Of a stretch of 64,000 nt of DNA, positions 42,967 to 50,288 are shown piece after piece (position 1 is the first letter of the stretch; each line of letters starts with the position of its first letter). A program made the translations under genes and the position numbers. Below the pieces are notes generated by a model that saw only the letters and a list, made by a program, of their open reading frames with translations, did no database searches and was not told the origin of the DNA. The DNA comes from Aquimarina spongiae (GTDB lineage: Bacteria > Bacteroidota > Bacteroidia > Flavobacteriales > Flavobacteriaceae), in contig NZ_FQYP01000007.1 of NCBI RefSeq assembly GCF_900141785.1, positions 62,001-126,000 of the forward strand. Direction: 5' to 3'.

Positions 42967-43408
42967 ATGAGTCATCTAAATCCATCCATCAAGTATCATC
43001 TGATTATTGGAGGCTTAATCAGTCTTTGGATTTTTGTTTTCATTCTTTTAATTCGATCTTTTGATGATGTAGAGCTTGTTCCGGTGTATCCAGGTAGCGA
43101 AAACTTATCTGCTACAGAGTGGAAAAAATGTTTTAAAGAGCATGTAGCTAAACTGGTAGGGTAAGGAATTTGACTTTAACATTCCCAAAAATCTTAAAAG
43201 CCTAAAATCCCACAAGGCAGATGTATTTTTTATGGTAGATGAAAAAGGAAAAATCAAAAATCGTAAAATTGTAAATACCGAGATACAAGTACAAACTGAA
43301 ATTGCTCGAATACTCAACCAAATCCCAAATATGGAACCCGCCACATATAATGGGAAAGAAGTTGGAGTAATTTATACCTTCCCAATTGTTTGGGGTACCA
43401 AGGAATGA
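42967..43408 (+). pseudogene. TonB C-terminal-domain protein disrupted by a one-base insertion
   Basis: The first frame (42967-43164, 65 residues) encodes a basic start, one membrane anchor (LIIGGLISLWIFVFILLI) and SENLSATEWKKCFKEHVAKLVG before a TAA. The adjacent frame from 43163 continues KEFDFNIPKNLKSLKSHKAD, then VFFMVDEKGKIKNRKIVNTE, ILNQIPNMEPATYNGKEVGV and YTFPIVWG, ending TGA 43406-43408. The second part has the shape of a TonB C-terminal domain (VxFxVDxxGKIxN, MxPxxxNGKxV). Removing T43162 restores a 146-residue protein of anchor plus TonB_C. As read, it lacks its TonB domain. Confidence 0.85.
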
Positions 43409-43437
43409 TAATCTGAAATCAACCAATATCTTCTACC

Positions 43438-43467
43438 AGCTCAATTCTTAGCTCTGAATTGAGCTTT
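43438..43467 (+). terminator. Rho-independent terminator after broken TonB gene
   Basis: AGCTCAATTC (43438-43447) pairs with GAATTGAGCT (43456-43465) over 10 bp with an 8-base loop, followed by TTAGTTTTG. It lies 29 bases after the TGA of the second frame, which fits the idea that the fused reading frame was once one gene. Confidence 0.7.
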
Positions 43468-43508
43468 AGTTTTGCTACCTTTACCATCTAAAAAAGTAAC
43501 AAGATTTT

Positions 43509-44204
43509 ATGCCAGAAATTATCGACTTGAGCCAGGAAATTTATGAAGGAATGCCTGTTTTTAAGGACCTTCCTCAAGTTAAAATGTCGATCCACAATTC
43601 GCACGAAGAATGGGATGGTATCAAAAACCCTAAAAAGAGAACTCCAGCCGTTCATAAGTTAGAACTTGGCGAACATACAGGAACACACGTAGATGCCATT
43701 AATCATATGGCCAAACAGTATGAAGGGCAATCTATTGATACGATGCCCTTATCCATGTTCTATACCGAGGGGATTTGTCTGGATTTTTCGCATAAAAAAC
43801 TAAAAGAATTGATTGAACCTGATGAGATAGCAGATGCCTGCAAGAAAGACAAGCTTGAAATCAAACCAGGTGATACCATTCTTATTTATACCGATCACTA
43901 TAGAAACCATTTTAATACTGAAAACTGGGGTAATGGACCAGGATTATCGACAGCTGCCGCCCGCTGGTTAGGCAATAAAAATATTGCTGCGTTTGGTGTA
44001 GAAACGATGTCACCAGGAGTACCAAAAGTATCCAACAAAGAAGTACATCATATTTGCGGCGAATTGAATTTTACCCATTATGAAAACATGATCAATCTAC
44101 ATTTACTTATTGGTCGAGGACGGTTTCGATTTATTGGCTTACCTTTAAAAATAAGAGGAGGCACAGGCTCACCGGTAAGAGCCGTTGCTGTATTCGAAGA
44201 TTAA
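43509..44204 (+). CDS. Cyclase-family hydrolase (kynurenine-formamidase-like)
   Basis: 231 residues. The metal site is HTGTHVDAINH, with the HxGTHxDxxxH pattern of the cyclase family (His56, His60, Asp62, His66). The protein starts IIDLSQEIYEGMPVFKDLP, as this family usually does, and continues with ILIYTDHYRNHF and GVETMSPGVPK. Family members include KynB kynurenine formamidase and isatin hydrolase. A second-shell residue set that would define the substrate cannot be judged here. No tryptophan-catabolism genes are adjacent, so KynB is not claimed. An AraC gene follows after 35 bases. Confidence 0.8.
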   Translation: MPEIIDLSQEIYEGMPVFKDLPQVKMSIHNSHEEWDGIKNPKKRTPAVHKLELGEHTGTHVDAINHMAKQYEGQSIDTMPLSMFYTEGICLDFSHKKLKELIEPDEIADACKKDKLEIKPGDTILIYTDHYRNHFNTENWGNGPGLSTAAARWLGNKNIAAFGVETMSPGVPKVSNKEVHHICGELNFTHYENMINLHLLIGRGRFRFIGLPLKIRGGTGSPVRAVAVFED

Positions 44205-44239
44205 TTGCAATACTAAACTGAGTTTGCAAGCTTACTGTA

Positions 44240-45094
44240 ATGATACAACTTGAAGAAATAACGACAATTCCTACCTTTTCAAAACAGTTTGAAAATAAGA
44301 TGTTGTATTCTAATCATGCCGATGATATCTCAGTGTCTTATCAGTCTACGTATACCCTAAAATATGTTATCACTGGCAGTAAGTGTTATCACTACAACCA
44401 TCAGGATATTGAGGTTTCAAAAAATCAATATTTGATTTTAAATAAGGATCGGCAGATCACTACAGAAGCCAAAAAAGGTACCCAAGGACTATCATTCTTC
44501 TTATCTAAGGATTTGATTAATGAAATTTATCATCATCATTCACCACCTAGTGACACTTCAATAGAGTTTCTAGAGATAACGCATAAAGATCCTAGTAGTG
44601 ATGCACATATCTTACTCCATAAAATTGCTTTTTTATATCAATACGACAAAACTGCTTTCACACAACATATGGAAGATTTGTTTATCAAGCTTTCAGAACT
44701 CATTGTGCAAGAACAAACCCATATAGATGCTAATTTCAGAAAATTAAATATCGTAAAACACCATACCAAAAAGGAGTTGTACCGATTAATTACTGATGCC
44801 AAAACTTATCTCAATGACAACTTAAAAGAACACGTCGATCTGGATAGTCTGAGCAGAACCATGGGCATCAGTAAATATTATTTGCATCGACTTTTTTCAG
44901 AAATCAATGGTTGTACCCCTCTAACCTATCTTACCAATCTTCGTATACAAATGGCAAAAGATAAACTTAGGCATTCTAAAGACTCTATTTTTGAAATAGC
45001 CTTAGATTGTGGTTTCGATAACACTGCTTATTTTTCTAATACCTTTAAGAAATATACTGGTGTTTCCCCAACTCAATTCAGAGTCAATTCGTAA
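44240..45094 (+). CDS. AraC-family transcriptional regulator
   Basis: 284 residues. The N-terminal region is a cupin-like sensor (TYTLKYVITGSKCYHYNHQDIEV, QYLILNKDRQ). The C-terminal double HTH is LKEHVDLDSLSRTMGISKYYLHRLF, NGCTPLTYLTNLRIQMAKDKL and IALDCGFDNTAYFSNTFKKYTGVSP. It is the usual one-component layout. The cyclase gene upstream is the nearest possible target, 35 bases away and on the same strand. Confidence 0.85.
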   Translation: MIQLEEITTIPTFSKQFENKMLYSNHADDISVSYQSTYTLKYVITGSKCYHYNHQDIEVSKNQYLILNKDRQITTEAKKGTQGLSFFLSKDLINEIYHHHSPPSDTSIEFLEITHKDPSSDAHILLHKIAFLYQYDKTAFTQHMEDLFIKLSELIVQEQTHIDANFRKLNIVKHHTKKELYRLITDAKTYLNDNLKEHVDLDSLSRTMGISKYYLHRLFSEINGCTPLTYLTNLRIQMAKDKLRHSKDSIFEIALDCGFDNTAYFSNTFKKYTGVSPTQFRVNS

Positions 45095-45134
45095 AATCTG
45101 CAAGATTTTATAAATCAAACCCAAAATGGAATAC

Positions 45135-45142
45135 TATTTTTG
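45135..45142 (+). promoter_or_regulatory. Candidate -7 element before metallophosphoesterase
   Basis: TATTTTTG fits TAnnTTTG exactly, 20 bases before the ATG at 45163. No -33 element at proper spacing was recognised. Confidence 0.3.
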
Positions 45143-45162
45143 ATTGTATAAGATCAAACAAA

Positions 45163-45882
45163 ATGATACGAATAGCCCATATCACCGACTCACACCTGGA
45201 TGAATCTTTCCCTTTTAAGGATTCGATCTCGGCAAGAAAACGATTTGATCGTATTCTAAAACATATCGAAGATCAAAACATTACTCAGATTGTATGCACA
45301 GGAGATATTGGAGAAAATGATGGTGTACCCTATTTTTTCCAACAGTTGGAGGGAAAAGATCTTTCAATTACCCTTGGCAATCACGATACCTTTTTAGAAA
45401 CTGTAAAATATCTGAATACTGGTGCAAGGCATGATACTCAACAAATCTACTACAGTTCCGAAAGTATGAACACAAAATTCATATACTTAGATTCTTCATC
45501 TGGTACTATTGACTCCAACCAACTCAATTGGTTAAAACAAGAGCTGAACACCACAAAATCTATTGTCATTTTTATTCATCACCCAATCATCGGGCTTAAC
45601 CTAATGGTAGACAGTGTGGGTAAGCTTCAAAACAGGCAAGAGGTCTCCAATACACTTACCCAAGTCCCTAATCCAATCACTATTTTTTGTGGACATTATC
45701 ATATAGAAAGTTCGGTAAGTCTTAAAAACGTAACACAACATATCACCCCAGCCATATCCTATCAAATAAAGAAGCATCAGGACACTATTGAAATTGATAC
45801 TACTTCTTCAGGTTATAGAATCATAGAAATTATGGAGGGTCAAGTTTCTTCAACTGTTAATCGAATTTCTAATGCAGACTAA
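45163..45882 (+). CDS. Calcineurin-like metallophosphoesterase
   Basis: 239 residues with all metal motifs in order: IAHITDSHLDE (Asp9, His11), ICTGDIGENDG (the GDxxxN variant), TLGNHDTF (GNHD), VIFIHHPII (His pair) and FCGHYHIESS (GHxH). It is the short, cAMP phosphodiesterase CpdA-like class, with two metal ions. Substrate could be a cyclic nucleotide or other phosphodiester; not proven. Its stop overlaps the next small gene by 11 bases, so they are co-translated. Confidence 0.9.
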   Translation: MIRIAHITDSHLDESFPFKDSISARKRFDRILKHIEDQNITQIVCTGDIGENDGVPYFFQQLEGKDLSITLGNHDTFLETVKYLNTGARHDTQQIYYSSESMNTKFIYLDSSSGTIDSNQLNWLKQELNTTKSIVIFIHHPIIGLNLMVDSVGKLQNRQEVSNTLTQVPNPITIFCGHYHIESSVSLKNVTQHITPAISYQIKKHQDTIEIDTTSSGYRIIEIMEGQVSSTVNRISNAD

Positions 45883-46084
45883 AAAACAATCTCTTTTAGA
45901 AAGCCTAGCTAATGTGACTATAGGGTTTTTAATTACCATCATTTCACTACACCTTATATTTCCAGTCCTGGGTATCGAAAATCATTCTGGAAAAAACACG
46001 ATATTAACGGTATATTTAACTATTCTAAGCATTCTTAGAAATTATCTTTTAAGACGATATTTTAATAAAAAGTCGCTGAGATGA
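45872..46084 (+). CDS. Small membrane protein (DUF7220-like resemblance)
   Basis: 70 residues overlapping the metallophosphoesterase by 11 bases. Start MQTKKQSLLESLANVTIGFLITI, then VFPVLG-type turn and LRNYLLRRYFNK at the end: two membrane helices with basic ends. The SLLESLANVTIG...LRRYF layout recalls the small DUF7220 membrane proteins that often accompany phages. Overlap with the enzyme gene suggests translational coupling. Low-confidence naming. Confidence 0.65.
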   Translation: MQTKKQSLLESLANVTIGFLITIISLHLIFPVLGIENHSGKNTILTVYLTILSILRNYLLRRYFNKKSLR

Positions 46085-46159
46085 TCGACTTGTGTTAAAA
46101 CCCAAATAGATAAAATATGGTTCCGAAATAGACTTAATCAAATTTATTTATCATCTAAT

Positions 46160-46576
46160 ATGTCTCTAGATCTCATCACAAAAAAAATGGTGTCAAAACC
46201 CAAACAACTTTTTATAATTGATGGATTGGGCGCCTTATTATCTGCATTTTTATTAGGAATTGTATTGGTAAAATTTGAAAGTGTTTTTGGAATCCCTGTT
46301 TTTACCCTATACATCCTTGCTAGCTTGCCCATACTTTTTGCTCTTTATGATATAAGTGCCTACTGCAGTCAAGCAAACAAGACTCCATCACTTCTAAAAG
46401 GTATTGCCATTCTGAATCTGCTATATTGCTTTTTATCCATTGGGTTTGCTTTTTATCATTTACAAATCATTACTACTTGGGGTTGGATCTATTTTATGGG
46501 TGAAACGTTAATTGTCCTCACCTTATCCCTATTAGAATATAAAGTTGCTCAAAGCTTAAGACAAAAAGTTAATTAG
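46160..46576 (+). CDS. Four-segment membrane protein, unknown
   Basis: 138 residues (ATG 46160) with hydrophobic segments near 17-38, 45-66, 82-103 and 111-130, and a basic tail (VAQSLRQKVN). Function unknown and family not recognised. It stands alone between the DUF7220-like gene and the 7-TM AraC gene; the alternative start at 46187 (MVSKPKQLF) would leave the helices intact. Confidence 0.65.
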   Translation: MSLDLITKKMVSKPKQLFIIDGLGALLSAFLLGIVLVKFESVFGIPVFTLYILASLPILFALYDISAYCSQANKTPSLLKGIAILNLLYCFLSIGFAFYHLQIITTWGWIYFMGETLIVLTLSLLEYKVAQSLRQKVN

Positions 46577-46645
46577 TATTGGTTATCTTAGGCCTTTTAT
46601 CTATCAAAAACATATAGAACATAAGATAACCTGATATAATTTTTT

Positions 46646-47692
46646 ATGAATCCCGAAAATATTATTGGAGATCTTGGTAAGATTACCGTTTTTCTATTGG
46701 TTTTGTTAGCACTGTATCTGTTTTCTGCACCAACAAAGCGTAAGCTTCCTAATCATTTATTTGCTAGTTTCCTTTTGGTAACCGCATTCGACATGATGGG
46801 GTGGTTTATCGAACTCCCACAAAGTAATATCCTAAGAAGCTTAAAAATTTCTAGCGTCCTGCTTCAGATGCCATTGTTCTATCTGTATGTAAAATCTGCT
46901 TGTTATTACAATTTCAAACTAAGCACGAAACACCTCTTACACGGTATTCTTTTTTTGGCAGTTTTTATCCTATTCATCTTGACGGATCTATCCGATCAAA
47001 GTCTTACCGTTTTTGAAATACTATCAAAAATCCAATATTACTATTATATCATTGCTATTTTTTATTCCCTTACTATATTCAAAAGGGTATATCAGAATAA
47101 TTACTCAAGCAATCATAAGATTACGTATCAATGGTTGCTACGTACTACCATTCTGTTCCTAATTGGAAACACTTTTGTTACCGTTCGTGAATTAATGAAT
47201 AGTAACCATCCAGTTTTGATATACCTTAATCTGTTTATTAGCCTATTTGCACTATTTGTGATTTGCTGGTTTGTATTAAACGGATTGCGGAAACCTAATT
47301 TGTTTGTTGGTGTTGATCATAACTTAACACCTGTCCATTCGCATAAGCCCGAAACCGAAAAACCAGAAGATCTAAAAAAACTAATTGAGTATATCGAAAC
47401 TGAAAAACCATATTTAGATGATAAACTCACCCTACAAAAATTGGCAGAACCATTAGACGTTCCAGAAAAACAGCTATCTGCTTTAATCAATAAAAAGACC
47501 GGCATGCACTTTTTCGATTTTATCAATAGCTATCGAATAAAAGATGCACAAACTCTGCTTAAGGAACAACCTGATTTAACGGTGTTGGAGGTGTTGTATG
47601 ATGTAGGTTTTAACTCAAAATCTTCTTTTTATACCGCATTCAAGAAAGCCACTGGGATCACTCCTACTGCCTATAGAAAATCAACTCTTTGA
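46646..47692 (+). CDS. AraC-family regulator with seven-helix membrane sensor
   Basis: 348 residues. The N-terminal 200 residues hold about seven membrane helices (near 12-25, 36-52, 64-82, 95-113, 127-142, 162-178, 190-208). A linker (HSHKPETEKPEDLKKLIEY) leads to the AraC HTH: TLQKLAEPLDVPEKQLSALI, MHFFDFINSYRIKDAQTLL and VLYDVGFNSKSSFYTAFKKATGITP. This makes it a membrane-bound one-component regulator, a flavobacterial type of unknown signal. A strong hairpin follows its stop (47696-47724). Its target genes are not obvious. Confidence 0.85.
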   Translation: MNPENIIGDLGKITVFLLVLLALYLFSAPTKRKLPNHLFASFLLVTAFDMMGWFIELPQSNILRSLKISSVLLQMPLFYLYVKSACYYNFKLSTKHLLHGILFLAVFILFILTDLSDQSLTVFEILSKIQYYYYIIAIFYSLTIFKRVYQNNYSSNHKITYQWLLRTTILFLIGNTFVTVRELMNSNHPVLIYLNLFISLFALFVICWFVLNGLRKPNLFVGVDHNLTPVHSHKPETEKPEDLKKLIEYIETEKPYLDDKLTLQKLAEPLDVPEKQLSALINKKTGMHFFDFINSYRIKDAQTLLKEQPDLTVLEVLYDVGFNSKSSFYTAFKKATGITPTAYRKSTL

Positions 47693-47695
47693 AGA

Positions 47696-47724
47696 AGTTC
47701 GACTTAAAGTCGGACTATTTTTTT
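47696..47724 (+). terminator. Rho-independent terminator after 7-TM AraC gene
   Basis: AGTTCGACT (47696-47704) pairs with AGTCGGACT (47708-47716), 9 bp with one G-T pair and a 3-base loop, followed by seven T residues at 47718-47724. It begins 3 bases after the stop. Confidence 0.85.
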
Positions 47725-47810
47725 ATCAAAAAATGAGTTCGACATTAGGAACTCGGACCTTTTAACTAGAATGATTACTCAATTTTGTTTCAAACTAAAT
47801 TTTGAGACAA

Positions 47811-49454
47811 ATGAAACATCTATTATCACTTACGTTTTTAGCTATTCTTTGCAGTATCACATTTACCTGTACCGCACAATCCTATGTAAAAAAAGCAGAT
47901 AGCCTATTTTATATTCATGAACAAGAAAACGGACCTGGGCTTTCGATTATCGTATCCAAAAATGGTGAACCCCTTTACAAAAATCATACAGGTTTTTCCA
48001 ATATAGAACACCAGATCCCGATAAACGATGATACTCGTTTTTTGGTAGGTTCGATATCCAAACAATTCACAGTCTTTTCGATGCTCTTGCTAGAACAACA
48101 AAACAAATTATCTATTGATGACCCCATCACAAAATATCTCCCCGAACTCAAAGCTTTACCTCATCAAATTACAATCAGAATGTTGGCCAATCACACCAAT
48201 GGTTTTCGCAATAATACAGACCTAAACGGACTAAGAGGTCGCTCAGATCAAGATTTGATTGGGCAAAGAGAAATGGTTTTCCTTTTGTTGAGACAACGCG
48301 GATTAAATTTCGAACCAGGAGAGCGATTTCAATATAACAATGCTGGGTATGTTTTGTTAGCAGAAATTGTTACCAGAGTTTCCGGAATCCCATTTCAAGA
48401 ATTTGTTAGAGAACGTATTTTTAAACCCTTGAACATGACAAGCAGCCAGTTTATAAATGGGTCAACATCGGTAATCACCAAAAAGGCAAATTCGTATTAT
48501 AAAAATAAAGATAAATACCACTACTATCCCATGAACAGATCAATTGTAGGATCTACGGGTTTATATACTACTACACAAGACCTAATCAAGTGGACACAAA
48601 TTTTTGTTGATTCCAAACTAGGAAGCCCTGCTATCATTTCAAAAATGATCCAGCCTTCTACCCTAAATTCTGGTGAAAAAATCCCATATGGTTTAGGGTT
48701 GGAAACCAAAAATTACAGAGGAGTTAAGGTCATATTTCACGGAGGTGGAGATGCCGCCTTTAGAGCATATCTATTACACATCCCTGAACATAATTTTACC
48801 GTTGCCGTTGCTGGAAACTACGAATCCTTTAATCCTCTTACCATCGCCTACGGAATGATAGATGTTTTTTTAGAACAATCCCTTACGCCAAAAACGACAC
48901 CATCAAACCCTAAGCCAACTAAGACTCAGTTGGAAGCATATACTGGAACCTACCAAGTTTTTCCTGGTTTTTATATCCATATCAAATCAAGGAGAGATTC
49001 ACTGTTTCTTCAACCGCATAATACTACAAATGAAGTCTTTCTTCCAGTAATTTCTGAAAACTCATTTCAGTTTACTCCTAGGCAGCACAGCAAACTGGTT
49101 TTTGGTAAAGATGAATTGCTATGGCATTTTTCAGACTTTTCATATCCGGCCAAAAAGGTAACACTTACACCGATTGACAATTCTCAAATCCAAATCGAAG
49201 AATATCTAGGTACTTTCTATAACGACGAATTACAAACCACCTATACTTTTGTAAAAAAAGGAGAAAAGATAATTGCAAAACATGCTTTCAATTCGGATGT
49301 AGAACTGGTCCCAATCGATAAGGATTCTTTCATCACAGATAGTTCTATTTTGGGAAGGGTTGATTTTGAACGAAATGAACAAAACATTATCATTTCCTGT
49401 AAAATCAGCGGACAAACTGCTTACAATATTCCATTTATAAAATATCGCGAATAG
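47811..49454 (+). CDS. Secreted serine hydrolase of the class C beta-lactamase type
   Basis: 547 residues from the ATG at 47811; TTG 47802 is less likely. The signal peptide ends about residue 23 (FTCTAQ). The catalytic set is SISK at 81-84, YNN in FQYNNAGYVLL, and HGGGD in place of KTG. The C-terminal 180 residues add beta-rich domains (TQLEAYTGTYQVFPGFY, DNSQIQIEEYLGTFYN) as in many flavobacterial serine hydrolases with a DUF3471-like tail. Exported to the periplasm or surface. It resembles the lipoprotein hydrolase at 6062 in motif set but differs in domain structure and anchor. Confidence 0.85.
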   Translation: MKHLLSLTFLAILCSITFTCTAQSYVKKADSLFYIHEQENGPGLSIIVSKNGEPLYKNHTGFSNIEHQIPINDDTRFLVGSISKQFTVFSMLLLEQQNKLSIDDPITKYLPELKALPHQITIRMLANHTNGFRNNTDLNGLRGRSDQDLIGQREMVFLLLRQRGLNFEPGERFQYNNAGYVLLAEIVTRVSGIPFQEFVRERIFKPLNMTSSQFINGSTSVITKKANSYYKNKDKYHYYPMNRSIVGSTGLYTTTQDLIKWTQIFVDSKLGSPAIISKMIQPSTLNSGEKIPYGLGLETKNYRGVKVIFHGGGDAAFRAYLLHIPEHNFTVAVAGNYESFNPLTIAYGMIDVFLEQSLTPKTTPSNPKPTKTQLEAYTGTYQVFPGFYIHIKSRRDSLFLQPHNTTNEVFLPVISENSFQFTPRQHSKLVFGKDELLWHFSDFSYPAKKVTLTPIDNSQIQIEEYLGTFYNDELQTTYTFVKKGEKIIAKHAFNSDVELVPIDKDSFITDSSILGRVDFERNEQNIIISCKISGQTAYNIPFIKYRE

Positions 49455-49537
49455 GATTCTCCATAAAAAATACAATGAGTATCTTAACCTACTGTTTCTT
49501 GCATCTACAATACATTTTAAATCTACCAAAAAAGCAA

Positions 49538-50095
49538 ATGGCAATACCAAAATTCTTGTATCATTATTATGAAATTAATAATGGACCCTTTCGTAATATT
49601 ACCGAATTGGGCTATCAAAAGGCCGCTCAAATTCAAAACCAAATCACCGAAGGATGGAATAGTAAAAGACCCGATAACTATCTGGATTTAAGGTTCTCTT
49701 TGGAAAAAAGAATCAAAATGCAATTCGAGCAAAAGGGTGGACTACCCAATAGAAATGATCCTTTTTATTTTACCTTGGGTCCATGTGATTGGGCAAAATC
49801 CTGGTACATCAATCCAGGAGTTATAAAAATACCATTGACTGATCTAAATCCAGAGCATCTTAGCTTTACGTATCCCGATAGTATGGTGTCATTTCAGTTT
49901 CATGACGAACCTAAACTTGGTACGTACAGAAAAGACTGTAATGGTCAGGTGTTTTTGCTAAACGAACTCAAAGATTTAATTACAACTTATGGACTCCCCT
50001 CTGAAGAAAAAAGTGAAGCAGAAGAGCGATACAAGTATGATAAGTATATCGAAGTTCAATTATGGGATGATACGATGATTAAAAAGTATAAATGA
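49538..50095 (+). CDS. Conserved-looking hypothetical cytoplasmic protein
   Basis: 185 residues from the ATG at 49538 (MAIPKFLYHYYEINNGPFRN); a start at 49475 would add a Leu/Tyr-rich stretch of no clear use. Distinctive parts are the opening IPKFLYHYYE, MQFEQKGGLPNRNDPFYFTLGPCDWAKSW, and a long acidic C-terminus. There is no signal or membrane segment. I do not recognise the family, and no motif indicates activity. It lies 83 bases after the serine hydrolase gene and 193 bases before the acylase gene. Confidence 0.6.
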   Translation: MAIPKFLYHYYEINNGPFRNITELGYQKAAQIQNQITEGWNSKRPDNYLDLRFSLEKRIKMQFEQKGGLPNRNDPFYFTLGPCDWAKSWYINPGVIKIPLTDLNPEHLSFTYPDSMVSFQFHDEPKLGTYRKDCNGQVFLLNELKDLITTYGLPSEEKSEAEERYKYDKYIEVQLWDDTMIKKYK

Positions 50096-50212
50096 TACAA
50101 GATAGGAACTAATCTGTTTTAAAATATTGAAGGATGAATAAATACCTCATCCCTATAAAAACTAAAAATCAAGAGGAATGAATTTTAATAAAAGATATTT
50201 AATACATTTGAG

Positions 50213-50220
50213 TATTAAAT
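50213..50220 (+). promoter_or_regulatory. Candidate -7 element before penicillin-acylase gene
   Basis: TACATTTG matches TAnnTTTG exactly, 68 bases ahead of the ATG at 50289. The usual -33 TTG was not found at normal spacing. Confidence 0.3.
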
Positions 50221-50288
50221 GACCGACATTTTAAGCTCTTTTTACACAAAAAATCATAAAACCATCACATTTCATTTTTTATAAGGCT

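Noticed and set aside
43509-44204. Calling the cyclase-family gene kynB
   Set aside because: The metal motif fits the whole cyclase family and there are no tryptophan-catabolism genes nearby.
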